64,000 nucleotides of DNA from Pseudomonadota bacterium (GCA_023404095.1 JAEYDD010000002.1:1-64000), one strand, 5' to 3'. Counted from the first letter of the stretch, positions 1 to 8,626 are shown. A program made the numbers and translations. The notes: a model not told the origin generated them from the sequence alone.

Positions 1-50
1 ATATTGAAGCCCGGGCATGACGACGAGATGTGTGGCAGCTTCATGCTACC

Positions 51-159
51 GTCACCCCGGCCTTGAGCCGGGGTCCAGCGGCGCCGCGTCTGCGGCGCGG
101 GAAATGCTTTATCGCGCAAGGATTTGCGCGGCTGGATACCGGATCAGGTCCGGCATGAC
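51..159. repeat. RIME1-like palindromic intergenic repeat
   Basis: A 109-bp element begins GTCACCCCGG and ends CCGGCATGAC, so its ends are near-inverted copies. Internal arms (CCCGGCCTTGAGCCGGG, then GATACCGGATCAGGTCCGG) can fold into hairpins. This arrangement and length match the Rhizobium-specific intergenic mosaic element RIME1 known from Rhizobiaceae. The 15-bp string ATTGAAGCCCGGGCA occurs on both sides, at 3-17 and 167-181. The left copy is followed by TGAC and may be the tail of another element cut off by the window edge. It lies downstream of rnhA and does not appear to code. Confidence 0.7.
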
Positions 160-231
160 GAAGAAAATTGAAGCCCGGGCAGGTTCAGGGCGTGTGACCA
201 GCCCTGACCTGCCGCCCCTGCTTGAAGGCCC

Positions 232-672
232 TCACCGCTTCTTGAACGGCTCCATGCCCATGCGCGCCAGTTCGTCGGCGCGTTCGTTTTCGGGGTGTCC
301 AGCGTGGCCCTTGACCCAATGGAGCGTGACCTTGTGGCGGCGCCGGGCCTCATCCAGGGCCTGCCAGAGCTCGCCGTTCTTCACCGGTTTCCGGTCGGCC
401 GTCTTCCAGCCGGTCTTCTTCCAGCCGTGGATCCACTTCTCGATGCCGTCCATGACGTATTTCGAGTCCGTGTAGAGGTCGACCTCGCAGGGCGCCTTCA
501 GCGCGTCCAGCGCCGAAATGGCCGCAAGCAGCTCCATGCGGTTGTTGGTCGTCTGCGGCTCGCCGCCGGAGAGTTCCTTCTCGACCTCGCCGTAGCGCAG
601 CACAGCGCCCCAGCCGCCCGGACCCGGATTGCCCGAGCAGGCGCCGTCGGTGAAAATATCCACATGCTTCAT
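232..672 (-). CDS. rnhA: Ribonuclease HI
   Basis: A 146-aa protein of normal length for bacterial RNase HI, which cuts the RNA strand of RNA-DNA hybrids in the cytoplasm (primer and R-loop removal). The N-terminus VDIFTDGACSGNPGPGG is the family signature. The DEDD metal-binding set is visible at D9, E47 (NNRMELLA), D69 (YTDSKYV) and D133 (ENERADELA). The WVKGHAGHPENE loop carries the conserved histidine. It is the last gene of the leftward ispH-thrB-rnhA series, 10 bp after the thrB stop, and is probably cotranscribed with it. The identification is secure. Confidence 0.97.
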   Translation of the reverse strand: MKHVDIFTDGACSGNPGPGGWGAVLRYGEVEKELSGGEPQTTNNRMELLAAISALDALKAPCEVDLYTDSKYVMDGIEKWIHGWKKTGWKTADRKPVKNGELWQALDEARRRHKVTLHWVKGHAGHPENERADELARMGMEPFKKR

Positions 673-682
673 CGATGCACCA

Positions 683-1648
683 TCATCGCACCAGGCCGTA
701 TTCTTCGGCCGATTTCACCTGGCGATGGAAGCGCAGCTTCTTCAGGTATTCGAGCGGGTCCTTCTTGACCACCAGCGCGCCCGGCGGCGTCTCCAGCCAG
801 TCGTAGAGCCGGGTGAGGAAGAAGCGCAAAGCCGAGCCGCGCGCCAGTAGCGGCAGCGACTTCAGTTCCGCCCCGTTCAGCGGGCGCACCTGCTCGTAGC
901 CGTCCAAAAGCGCCATGCCCTTGGTCATGTTGAACGAGCCGTCCTTCTCGAAGCACCAGGCATTGATGCAGACGGAAACGTCGTAGGCATAGGTGTCGTT
1001 GCAGGCGAAATAGAAATCGATCAGGCCCGACAGCTGGTCGCCGATGAAGAAGACGTTGTCGGGGAAGAGGTCGGCATGGATGACGCCGTGCGGCAGCGTC
1101 TTTGGCCAGTGGCTTTCGAGGAAATCCAGCTCGTCGGCGATCTCTTCCTGAAGGCCGGCCTCGACCTCGTCGGCCCGCGCGGCGGACTTCTCCCAGAGCG
1201 GCCGCCAGCCGTCGACGGAAAGGGCGTTCTTGCGGGTGAGTTGGAAGCCCTGGCCTGCGACATGCATCTCGGCCAGCGCACGACCGACCTCGCGACAATG
1301 CTTCGCCGCCGGCTTGCGCAGCCACATGCCTTCCAGAAAGGTGATCATTGCGGCGGGGCGGCCGGAAAGCTCGCCTAGCAGTTCGCCGTCCTTGCGCGAC
1401 AACGGCAGCGGGCAGTTCAGGCCGCGGTCGGCGAGATGGTGCATGAGGCCCAGGAAGAAAGGCAGGTCCTTCGGATCGACGCGCTTTTCGTAGAGCGTCA
1501 GGATGAAGGCGCCCTTGGTGGTGTGCAGGAGGAAATTGGAATTCTCGACCCCCTCGGCGATGCCCTTGTAGGAAAGCAGCGTCCCAGCCTCGTAGTTGGT
1601 CAGGAAGCGGGCGAGGTCGTCTTCGGTGATATCGGTATAGACTGCCAA
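683..1648 (-). CDS. thrB: Homoserine kinase (choline-kinase/APH-type fold)
   Basis: A 321-aa enzyme that phosphorylates homoserine in threonine synthesis. It is the aminoglycoside-phosphotransferase-like form of ThrB used by alphaproteobacteria and pseudomonads, not the GHMP type of E. coli. The motif HADLFPDNVFF near residue 200 is the Brenner catalytic loop, followed by the metal-binding region GLIDFYFACND. The N-terminal run ITEDDLARFLTNYEAGTLLSYKGIAEG and the ENSNFLL strand are typical. The reading frame opens with TTG (reading MAVYTD...), and I see no better ATG that keeps the conserved N-terminus, so a TTG start is likely. It sits between ispH and rnhA, the usual rhizobial order. Confidence 0.95.
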   Translation of the reverse strand: MAVYTDITEDDLARFLTNYEAGTLLSYKGIAEGVENSNFLLHTTKGAFILTLYEKRVDPKDLPFFLGLMHHLADRGLNCPLPLSRKDGELLGELSGRPAAMITFLEGMWLRKPAAKHCREVGRALAEMHVAGQGFQLTRKNALSVDGWRPLWEKSAARADEVEAGLQEEIADELDFLESHWPKTLPHGVIHADLFPDNVFFIGDQLSGLIDFYFACNDTYAYDVSVCINAWCFEKDGSFNMTKGMALLDGYEQVRPLNGAELKSLPLLARGSALRFFLTRLYDWLETPPGALVVKKDPLEYLKKLRFHRQVKSAEEYGLVR

Positions 1649-1779
1649 ATCTCTAGCTCACGCTTGAAGTCCATGCGCGACCCACAATTCCCTAAGAATC
1701 GCTTGCCGCGCTTCGGTTCTTGATACACCGCATATGTTTTCGCGCAAAATCGCAAAGCACGTTTGCGCGACGGCCCATC

Positions 1780-2787
1780 CTAGTCCCCGTTGACGAAGGC
1801 CATGTCGGCCTGCGTCAGCTCGATGTTGCGCAGTTCGCGGTTGACGAGGAAGTTCTCCGTCTCCTCAACGGTGTCGGCCAGTTCCACCGTCGTGTCGTAG
1901 CGGGCGCGGAATGCCGCGATGATCTCGTCGACGATGACCTCCGGCGCCGAAGCACCTGCCGACAGGCCGACGGTGCGGATCTCGCCGAGGTCGTTCCAGT
2001 CGATCTCGGCGGCGCGTTGCACGAGCAGAGACTTTTTCGCCCCTGCCCTGAGCGCGACCTCGACCAGCCGCTTGGAGTTGGAAGAATTCGGCGCGCCGAC
2101 GACGAGGAAGAGATCGCAGCCGGGGGCTGCCTGCTTCACCGCTTCCTGGCGGTTGGTGGTGGCGTAGCAGATCGAATCGGCCGCGGGTGCCGTCAGGTTG
2201 GGAAAGCGCTCCTTCAGACGCGCGATGACGCCAGCGGTATCGTCCACGGAAAGCGTCGTCTGCGTCACGAAGCCGAGGTTGTCGGGATCGGCGGGAACAT
2301 AGGCGTCGGCATCCTCGATGGTCTCGACCAGCGAGACAGAGCCTTCCGGCAGTTGTCCCATGGTGCCGATCACCTCGGGATGGCCGGCATGGCCGATCAG
2401 GACCACGTGACGGCCGAGCCGCTGGTGGCGCATGGCCTGCTTGTGGACCTTGGAGACGAGCGGGCACGTGGCGTCGAGGTAGAAGAGGTTGCGGGCCACC
2501 GCGTCCTCCGGCACCGACTTCGGTACACCGTGCGCGGAAAAGACCACCGGCTGGGCGCGGTGCTCCTCGGGGATCTCGTCGAGCTCCTCCACGAAGATCG
2601 CCCCCTTCGCCTCGAGCCCTTCCACGACGTAGCGGTTATGGACGATCTCGTGGCGGACGTAGACCGGCGCACCATAGGCCTTCAGCGCCAGGACGACGAT
2701 CTGGATCGCCCTGTCGACGCCGGCGCAGAAGCCGCGCGGGCCGCAGAGGCGGATCGTCAGGAGAGAAAGGGCAGTAGAAGAAGCCAT
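1780..2787 (-). CDS. ispH: 4-hydroxy-3-methylbut-2-enyl diphosphate reductase
   Basis: IspH (LytB) carries out the last step of the MEP isoprenoid pathway, giving IPP and DMAPP. It uses a [4Fe-4S] cluster held by three cysteines. I see these in LCGPRGFCAGVD, DATCPLVSKVH and the SICYATTNRQ region. The substrate loop GAPNSSNSKRLVEVA and the C-terminal SAGASAPE are also present. The frame can extend to a TTG at 2811, but ATG at 2787 (MASSTALSLLTIRLCGPRG) gives a 335-aa protein of the usual length, so I prefer it. Dxs of the same pathway lies at about 35 kb. ispH is followed by thrB about 130 bp away. Confidence 0.95.
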   Translation of the reverse strand: MASSTALSLLTIRLCGPRGFCAGVDRAIQIVVLALKAYGAPVYVRHEIVHNRYVVEGLEAKGAIFVEELDEIPEEHRAQPVVFSAHGVPKSVPEDAVARNLFYLDATCPLVSKVHKQAMRHQRLGRHVVLIGHAGHPEVIGTMGQLPEGSVSLVETIEDADAYVPADPDNLGFVTQTTLSVDDTAGVIARLKERFPNLTAPAADSICYATTNRQEAVKQAAPGCDLFLVVGAPNSSNSKRLVEVALRAGAKKSLLVQRAAEIDWNDLGEIRTVGLSAGASAPEVIVDEIIAAFRARYDTTVELADTVEETENFLVNRELRNIELTQADMAFVNGD

Positions 2788-2915
2788 GTTCAGGATGTCA
2801 CCGGTGTCCAATTCATTTGGGCGCTTTTAGGCGTGTCCGCCAGTCGTCTGATCGCAAATTCGCGAAGTCACCGGCATTTATCACAAATCGCCGTCGATGA
2901 AAGCACCATCCAGGC

Positions 2916-3656
2916 TCAACGCCGCGAACGCCAGATATAGAAGCCGCTGACGCCGACCAGCGCCAGCGCCAGCCCGTACCACGTCATCGCATATTGCAGG
3001 TGGTTGTTCGGCAGATCGAACTGGGTGACGCCGCCGACCGGCAGGCCGCCGGGATTGGGCGCGTCGCCGGCATCGACGAAGAACGGCACCAGCGCTTCGG
3101 GCGCGATGCCATCGCTTGCCGCCATCGCCGAAAGATCCTTCCAGTAGAAGACATTCTTGGCCAGGTCGTTGTCGGGGACAAGCGAGGACGGCTTTTCGGA
3201 AAGCCTGTCGCGCGCAAGGCCGCTGATCGCCTGTAGGCCTTCGACCTCGCCTTCCCGTCGCGTCTGCGGCTCCTTCCTGTCGAAGGGCACGAAGCCGCGG
3301 TTGACGAAGACGAAGCGCCCGTCTGCCATCTGCAGCGGCGTATAGACGTGATAGCCGGACTGGCCGTTGAAGGTTGCGAGGAAGTGCCGCTCGCGACCGT
3401 GGTCGAAAACGCCCGTGACCGTGACGGGACGGTACTCGATGTCGCCGCCTTCCCGCTTCACCTGCTCGATCGCTTCGATCGCAACCGGTGCGGCATGGCG
3501 CCGCTCCGTCATGTCGGCAAGCAGCCTTTCCTTCCAGGCAAGGCGCTGCATCTGCCAGGTGCCGAGCGACAGAAGGACTGCAAGGCAAGCAACCAGCGTG
3601 CAGACCGCGAGCACCGCCCTGCCGCGCCCGGTGGTCCTCACAACCTGATCAGCCAC
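2916..3656 (-). CDS. SURF1-family cytochrome oxidase assembly protein
   Basis: An inner-membrane factor needed to mature the aa3 oxidase (heme a handling). There is an N-terminal membrane helix (AVLAVCTLVACLAVLLSLGTWQ), the SURF1 signature GTWQMQRLAWKERLL, a periplasmic domain containing the conserved run VNRGFVPFDRK, and a C-terminal helix (YGLALALVGVSGFYIW). Two starts are possible. ATG at 3680 overlaps DUF983 by 32 bp and has no ribosome site. GTG at 3656 is preceded by GGGGA and overlaps the DUF983 stop (GTGGCTGA), which suggests translational coupling. I chose the GTG. It belongs to the cox cluster. Confidence 0.9.
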   Translation of the reverse strand: MADQVVRTTGRGRAVLAVCTLVACLAVLLSLGTWQMQRLAWKERLLADMTERRHAAPVAIEAIEQVKREGGDIEYRPVTVTGVFDHGRERHFLATFNGQSGYHVYTPLQMADGRFVFVNRGFVPFDRKEPQTRREGEVEGLQAISGLARDRLSEKPSSLVPDNDLAKNVFYWKDLSAMAASDGIAPEALVPFFVDAGDAPNPGGLPVGGVTQFDLPNNHLQYAMTWYGLALALVGVSGFYIWRSRR

Positions 3657-4032
3657 GGTCGATTTCCCCGGAGCGGGCATTGTTGCGGTATTGCAGCGCG
3701 ACCAGCACGCCCTTGAGCATCCGCGTCAGCGCAAGGCCGAGTCCGATTGCAAGCGGGATCCACAGAATGAAGTGCAACCACATCGGCGGGCTGAAACTCA
3801 CTTCCATCCACAGAGCCGCACCGACGACGAGGAAGCCGACGATCAGAAGGACGAAGACGACCGGGCCGTCACCGGTCTCGGCAAAGGCATAATCCAGCCC
3901 GCAGGCGGCACAGCGCGGCTTCAGCTTGAGGTATCCGTCGAACAGCTTGCCCTGCCCGCAGCGGGGGCAGTGGCCGCGCAGACCCGTTGAAAACGGTTCG
4001 ACCGGCGGATACAGGGCCTTGTCTTCGCTCAT
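3649..4032 (-). CDS. DUF983 membrane protein of the cox cluster
   Basis: A 127-aa protein with two predicted membrane helices (VVFVLLIVGFLVVGAALWM and MWLHFILWIPLAIGLGLAL). In front of them is a zinc-ribbon-like pair of cysteine knuckles, CPRCGQGKLF and CAACGLDYAF. This is the DUF983 family, regularly placed between ctaE and surf1 in alphaproteobacteria. A role in oxidase assembly is inferred from context only. The frame runs back to 4092, but MSEDKALYPP at 4032 follows a GGAG at 7-bp spacing and is the likely start. An ATG one codon upstream is an alternative. Confidence 0.85.
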   Translation of the reverse strand: MSEDKALYPPVEPFSTGLRGHCPRCGQGKLFDGYLKLKPRCAACGLDYAFAETGDGPVVFVLLIVGFLVVGAALWMEVSFSPPMWLHFILWIPLAIGLGLALTRMLKGVLVALQYRNNARSGEIDRG

Positions 4033-4170
4033 CATCGCACTCCATCCACGCGACCGGTCGCGCTTGCGCAGCCTGACGCCATGCCCGTTCAAAAAGCAAG
4101 GGCGCGGCGCTGTTGCCGCCGCATGCGAGGCTCTGCCCCTACAATCGTACGGAGGCCGGCGAAGCCATTC

Positions 4171-4202
4171 CCAAATGAAAACGGCCGCATCTCTGCGGCC
4201 GT
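4171..4202 (-). terminator. Hairpin terminator after ctaE
   Basis: A perfect 9-bp stem ACGGCCGCA / TGCGGCCGT (4181-4189 with 4194-4202) and a 4-base loop are followed on the minus strand by TTTCATTTGG. It sits 22 bp past the ctaE stop and 140 bp before DUF983. It probably ends or attenuates the structural cox transcript, while DUF983-surf1-ispH-thrB-rnhA are reached by read-through or their own promoter. Confidence 0.7.
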
Positions 4203-4224
4203 ATTCGGTATTCCTTGCGGCAGA

Positions 4225-5103
4225 TCACATATGGGCGACCGGCGCACCCCAACCACCCCAGATGTAGATGGAGAAGAAGAGGAACAGCCAGACGACGTCG
4301 ACGAAGTGCCAGTACCAGGCGGCAGCTTCCAGGCCGAAATGCTGCTGCGGCGTGAAGGCACCGCGGGCGGCGCGGATCAGGCAGACCAGCAGGAAGATCG
4401 TGCCGACAAGAACGTGGAAGCCGTGGAAGCCGGTGGCCATGAAGAAGGTCGCGCCGTAGATCGAGTCCTTGAACGCGAACGGAGCGTGAGCGTACTCGTA
4501 GGCCTGCACGAAGGAGAAGAGAACGCCCAGCAGAACGGTCAGCGTCAGGCCGTTGATAAGGCCCTTGCGATCGTTGTGCAGGATGGCGTGGTGCGCCCAG
4601 GTCACGCAGGTGCCCGACAGAAGCAGGATGATAGTGTTGTAGAGCGGCAGGTGCCAGGGATCGAGGACTTCGATGCCCTTTGGCGGCCAGACGCCACCGG
4701 TGTGCTCGACACGGGTCGCCTGGATCGCCTCGGCCGGGAAAAGGCTTGCGTCGAAGAAAGCCCAGAACCAGGCGACGAAGAACATCACTTCGGAGGCGAT
4801 GAACATGATCATGCCGTAGCGCAGGTGCAGCGAAACGACGCGGGTGTGGTGACCTTCGTCGCCCTCCTTGATCGTATCCGACCACCAGCCGTACATCGCA
4901 TAAAGCGTGATCACGAGGCCGATGAGGAGGATCCAGGGATTGGCCATCTCGATGCCGAACAGCTTCAGCGAGCCGCCGGCGTGATAGCGCATGTAGACGA
5001 TGCCGCCGATGGCGAGCACGAATGCGCCGATCGAGGACAAGAGCGGCCACGGGCTCGGATCGATGATGTGGTAGTCGTGATTCTTCTGGTGCGCTTGCGC
5101 CAT
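4225..5103 (-). CDS. ctaE: Cytochrome c oxidase subunit III (aa3 type)
   Basis: A 292-aa integral membrane subunit of the aa3 oxidase. It starts MAQAHQKNHDYHIIDPSPWP, the normal bacterial CoxIII beginning. It has seven hydrophobic segments and the conserved EVMFFVAWFWAFFD and GFHGFHVLVGTIFL stretches in the middle and C-terminal parts. The open frame extends to 5373, but that upstream part overlaps ctaG and lacks family character, so ATG 5103 is taken as the start. It ends GWGAPVAHM. It is part of the ctaC-D-B-F-G-E run. Confidence 0.96.
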   Translation of the reverse strand: MAQAHQKNHDYHIIDPSPWPLLSSIGAFVLAIGGIVYMRYHAGGSLKLFGIEMANPWILLIGLVITLYAMYGWWSDTIKEGDEGHHTRVVSLHLRYGMIMFIASEVMFFVAWFWAFFDASLFPAEAIQATRVEHTGGVWPPKGIEVLDPWHLPLYNTIILLLSGTCVTWAHHAILHNDRKGLINGLTLTVLLGVLFSFVQAYEYAHAPFAFKDSIYGATFFMATGFHGFHVLVGTIFLLVCLIRAARGAFTPQQHFGLEAAAWYWHFVDVVWLFLFFSIYIWGGWGAPVAHM

Positions 5104-5165
5104 GTCAGTGATCCCCGAATGTCTCCCGTTGACGTCCTCCGGCATGGCCGGAAAACGCATATCTC

Positions 5166-5771
5166 CTAAAGTTTTTTCGCAGCCTCGCCCCCTGCATCCG
5201 ATGCCGAAGCCACCGGCTTCGTCTTCTCGTGCGGGAAGAAGGTGTAGGAAAGCGTGATCGTATGCACGTTCTTCGTCTCGACCGGATCGACGATCGCCGG
5301 ATCGATGAAGAACAGGACCGGCATTTCCATTTCCTCGCCGGGCTTCAGCGTCGTCTCGGTGAAGCAGAAGCACTGGACCTTGTTGAAATAGGCGCCGGTC
5401 GCCTCCGGCGTGACGTTGAACGTCGCCTGGCCGGTGGTCTCGAAGCTGGCATTGTTGCGCGCCCGGTAGTTCACCATCACCGTCTCGCCGATCTTAAGCT
5501 CGATCTCGCGCTGGACGGGCTGGAAGCTCCAGGGCAGGCCCGGCGCCGTGTTGGCGTCGAAGCGGACCTTGATCTTCCTGTCGAGGATGACGGAGGATGC
5601 CTGCTCGACGCGCTGCGTGGTGCCGCCGTAGCCGGTGACCTTGCAGAACATCTCGTAGAGCGGAACGGCCGCATAGGCCATGCCGAGCATGGCGATGACA
5701 AAGGTGAGGCACACGGTCACGATCGTGCCGTTGCCAAGCTTTCCTTCGTTTCCGGCTGTACCCTTGCTCAT
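5166..5771 (-). CDS. ctaG: Cytochrome c oxidase assembly protein CtaG/Cox11
   Basis: A 201-aa copper chaperone that delivers CuB to subunit I. There is one N-terminal membrane helix (TIVTVCLTFVIAMLGMAYAAVPLYEMFC) and a periplasmic beta domain. The copper-binding CFCF motif is present in FNKVQCFCFTETTL, followed by the conserved EEMEMPVLFFIDP. Length and layout match Cox11. It starts 2 bp after the stop of the 46-aa CoxF-like gene and ends 62 bp before ctaE. Confidence 0.95.
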   Translation of the reverse strand: MSKGTAGNEGKLGNGTIVTVCLTFVIAMLGMAYAAVPLYEMFCKVTGYGGTTQRVEQASSVILDRKIKVRFDANTAPGLPWSFQPVQREIELKIGETVMVNYRARNNASFETTGQATFNVTPEATGAYFNKVQCFCFTETTLKPGEEMEMPVLFFIDPAIVDPVETKNVHTITLSYTFFPHEKTKPVASASDAGGEAAKKL

Positions 5772-5773
5772 CG

Positions 5774-5914
5774 TCAGCCTGCAATCCCGCCGGCGATCTT
5801 CACCAGCGTGATGATGTAGAACATCACGACCAGCACCGCGAGCACGACGGCGAGTGACACGTTGCGGCCGCGCCGGGACTTCTTCTGCTTTTCGCTGAGG
5901 CTGACGGTTTCCAT
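5774..5914 (-). CDS. CoxF-like 46-aa single-helix protein in the cox operon
   Basis: A short gene fits exactly between ctaB and ctaG. Its ATG overlaps the ctaB stop (TGATG) and its stop is 2 bp before the ctaG ATG. The product is 46 aa: METVSLSEKQKKSRRGRN, a basic stretch, then a single hydrophobic helix (about residues 20-40) and a short GGIAG tail. A basic N-terminus before one helix predicts a cytoplasmic N-terminus. Small one-helix proteins annotated CoxF occupy this slot in rhizobia and Bradyrhizobium. Their biochemical role is unknown, and an assembly role is inferred from position. Confidence 0.85.
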   Translation of the reverse strand: METVSLSEKQKKSRRGRNVSLAVVLAVLVVMFYIITLVKIAGGIAG

Positions 5915-6858
5915 CACAGGCTCCATCCTGCCGCCATCACGGCATGGTCGATCATCAGGCCGGAGAAGACGGCAAAGAGGTAGAATATCGAATAGGCGAA
6001 GAGCTTCTTGGCCGGCACCATGACGCGGTCGCTTTCGGGCATGCGCAGCACGCCGATCGAATAGGCGACGAAGACCAGACCCATGACGGCCGCGAAGATG
6101 CCGTAGGCGATGCTGGCAAAGCCAAGACAGCTCGGCACCACGGAAATGACCGCCGTCAGAACGGCATAGATCAGGATCTGCTGCTTGGTCGTCTTCTCAC
6201 CCGCCACGTTCGGCAGCATGGGCACGCCGACGTCGGCGTAATCCTTCATCTTGAACAGCGCCAGCGCCCAGAAGTGGGCCGGCGTCCAGAGGAAGGTGAT
6301 GAGGAACAGCACGATGCTTTCGATCGACACGCCGCCGGTCACACAGGCCCAGCCGATCATTGGCGGGAAAGCGCCTGCAGCACCGCCGATGACGATGTTC
6401 TGCGGCGTCGAGCGCTTCAGCCACATCGTGTAGATGACGGCGTAGAAGAAGATGGTGAAGGCGAGAAGCCCGGCCGACAGCCAGTTGACCGCAAGCCCCA
6501 GGATCGCGACCGAGAATGCCGAAAGGGTCAGCCCGAAGGCCAGCGCCTCGCGCGGCTTGACGCGGCCGGAAGGAATGGGGCGCTTTGCGGTGCGCGACAT
6601 GACGGCGTCGATGTCGGCGTCGTACCACATGTTCAGCGCGCCGGAAGCGCCGGCGCCGACGGCGATGCAGAGGATGGCGATCGCCCCGATGATCGGATTG
6701 ATATTGCCGGGCGCCAGCACCAGCCCGGCAAAGGCGGTAAAGACGACCAGAGACATGACGCGCGGCTTGAGAAGCTCGAAATAATCGCGCGCAGTCGCTT
6801 CGGAGAGGAGCGTATCCCCGCCGTCTGCAGCCGCTTCGTGATGATCGATGATTGCCAT
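5914..6858 (-). CDS. ctaB: Protoheme IX farnesyltransferase (heme O synthase)
   Basis: A 314-aa UbiA-superfamily membrane prenyltransferase that adds a farnesyl group to heme b to make heme o, the precursor of the heme a of this oxidase. The first aspartate-rich motif, NMWYDADIDAVMSRTAKRP, is intact. The second acidic region lies in KMKDYADVGVPMLPNVAGE. About nine hydrophobic segments are visible. It starts MAIIDHHEAA and its stop overlaps the next small gene. The separate UbiA at 59-60 kb is the ubiquinone enzyme, so the two should not be confused. Confidence 0.96.
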   Translation of the reverse strand: MAIIDHHEAAADGGDTLLSEATARDYFELLKPRVMSLVVFTAFAGLVLAPGNINPIIGAIAILCIAVGAGASGALNMWYDADIDAVMSRTAKRPIPSGRVKPREALAFGLTLSAFSVAILGLAVNWLSAGLLAFTIFFYAVIYTMWLKRSTPQNIVIGGAAGAFPPMIGWACVTGGVSIESIVLFLITFLWTPAHFWALALFKMKDYADVGVPMLPNVAGEKTTKQQILIYAVLTAVISVVPSCLGFASIAYGIFAAVMGLVFVAYSIGVLRMPESDRVMVPAKKLFAYSIFYLFAVFSGLMIDHAVMAAGWSL

Positions 6859-6943
6859 ATCGTCTGTCGCTCGCTTGGCCGGTTCATCCGGCCCTTGATG
6901 TGAGAGGCCGCCGGACCGGCGGCCTCCATGTTCGAATGGGATC

Positions 6944-8608
6944 TTACTTGATCCTCGGCAACTGTTCCCACTGGTGGAACGGCGGCGGCGAAGTCAGCTG
7001 CCATTCCAGCGTGTTCGCACCTTCGCCCCAGGGGTTGTCGCCGGCGACGCGCTTCCTTGCGAAGGCCTCGAAGACGCCGAAGAGGAAGATCAGCACGCCG
7101 ACGCCCGAGATATAGGAGCCGTAGGAGGATACCGCATTCCAGCCTGCAAATGCATCCGGATAGTCGATGTAGCGGCGCGGCATGCCGGCCAGACCCAGGA
7201 AGTGCTGCGGGAAGAACACCAGGTTCACGCCGATGAACATGACCCAGAAGTGAAGCTTGCCGATGAACTCGGAGTACATGTAGCCGCTCATCTTCGGGAA
7301 CCAGTAGTACCAGGCGGCGAAGATCGCGAAGACGGCGCCGAGCGACAGCACGTAGTGGAAATGGGCAACCACGTAGTAGGTGTCGTGCAGGGCGCGGTCG
7401 AGGCCGGCGTTCGCAAGCTGAACGCCGGTGACGCCGCCGACGGTGAACAGGAAGATGAAACCGATCGCCCAGACCATCGGCGTGGTGAAGCGGATCGAAC
7501 CGCCCCACATTGTCGCGATCCAGGAGAAGATCTTGATGCCCGTCGGGATGGCGATGACCATCGTGGCGAAGACGAAGTAGCGCTGCGTGTCGAGCGACAG
7601 GCCGACCGTGTACATGTGGTGCGCCCACACGATGAAGCCGACGGCGCCGATCGCGACCATGGCGTAGGCCATGCCGAGGTAGCCGAAGATCGGCTTCTTC
7701 GAGAAGGTCGAGACGATGTGGCTGACGATGCCGAAAGCCGGCAGGATGAGGATGTACACTTCCGGGTGACCGAAGAACCAGAACAGGTGCTGGAACAGGA
7801 TCGGGTCACCGCCGCCATCGGGCGCGAAGAAGGTCGTGCCGAAGTTGCGGTCGGTCAGAAGCATGGTGATGGCGCCCGCCAGAACCGGCAGCGACAGCAG
7901 CAGCAAGAAGGCGGTGATCAGCACCGACCAGGCGAACAGCGGCATCTTGTGCAGCGTCATGCCGGGCGCGCGCATGTTCAGGATCGTGGTGATGAAGTTG
8001 ATCGCGCCCAGGATCGACGAAGCGCCGGCGATGTGCAGGCCGAGGATGGCGAAGTCCATCGCGGGGCCTGGCATGCCAGAGGTCGAAAGCGGCGGATAGA
8101 TCGTCCAACCGCCGCCGGCACCGTAGGCGCCCGCCGGACCTTCGACGAACATCGAGAGGAAGACGAGGATGAAGGCCGGAATGATCAGCCAGAACGAGAT
8201 GTTGTTCATCCGGGGGAACGCCATGTCCGGTGCGCCGATCATGATAGGCACCATCCAGTTGGCAAAGCCGCCGATCAGCGCCGGCATGACCATGAAGAAG
8301 ATCATGATGAGCGCGTGCGCGGTGGTGAACACGTTGAACATGTGCTTGCCGCCGTCGATGGCAGCATCGCCCTCGAAGCCATAGACCATGGCGGCCAGGC
8401 CGTGGAAGATCTGGATGCCGGGCTCCTGCAGCTCGGCGCGCATGGCGACCGAGAGCGCGCCGCCGACGATGCCGGCGAAGATCGCGAAGATCAGGTAGAG
8501 CGTCCCGATGTCCTTGTGGTTCGTCGAGAGGAACCAGCGGACGAAGAACGAGGGCTTGTGGTCGTGATGACCGTGGTGGTCATCGTGGGCAGCGGTTGTT
8601 CCGGCCAT
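6944..8608 (-). CDS. ctaD: Cytochrome c oxidase subunit I (aa3 type)
   Basis: A 554-aa catalytic subunit carrying heme a, heme a3 and CuB. The active-site helix FWFFGHPEVYILILPAFG holds the CuB histidine and the cross-linked tyrosine, and GFIVWAHHMYTVG supplies the other CuB histidines. HAHALIMIFFMVMPALIGG is the low-spin heme ligand region, and DTYYVVAHFHYVLSLG carries the heme ligands of helix X. The histidine-rich start (HDDHHGHHDHKP) is common in rhizobial CtaD. It lies 18 bp after the ctaC stop and 85 bp before ctaB. Confidence 0.98.
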   Translation of the reverse strand: MAGTTAAHDDHHGHHDHKPSFFVRWFLSTNHKDIGTLYLIFAIFAGIVGGALSVAMRAELQEPGIQIFHGLAAMVYGFEGDAAIDGGKHMFNVFTTAHALIMIFFMVMPALIGGFANWMVPIMIGAPDMAFPRMNNISFWLIIPAFILVFLSMFVEGPAGAYGAGGGWTIYPPLSTSGMPGPAMDFAILGLHIAGASSILGAINFITTILNMRAPGMTLHKMPLFAWSVLITAFLLLLSLPVLAGAITMLLTDRNFGTTFFAPDGGGDPILFQHLFWFFGHPEVYILILPAFGIVSHIVSTFSKKPIFGYLGMAYAMVAIGAVGFIVWAHHMYTVGLSLDTQRYFVFATMVIAIPTGIKIFSWIATMWGGSIRFTTPMVWAIGFIFLFTVGGVTGVQLANAGLDRALHDTYYVVAHFHYVLSLGAVFAIFAAWYYWFPKMSGYMYSEFIGKLHFWVMFIGVNLVFFPQHFLGLAGMPRRYIDYPDAFAGWNAVSSYGSYISGVGVLIFLFGVFEAFARKRVAGDNPWGEGANTLEWQLTSPPPFHQWEQLPRIK

Positions 8609-8626
8609 TGAGGCTCTCCCTTGGAA

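Noticed and set aside
4081..5169. 362-codon plus-strand frame opposite ctaE
   Set aside because: Antisense shadow of a well-supported oxidase gene; no domain and skewed Glu/Asp/Arg composition.
6974..8611. 545-codon plus-strand frame opposite ctaD
   Set aside because: Antisense shadow of subunit I; the His/Asp/Arg-rich composition reflects the complement of hydrophobic codons.
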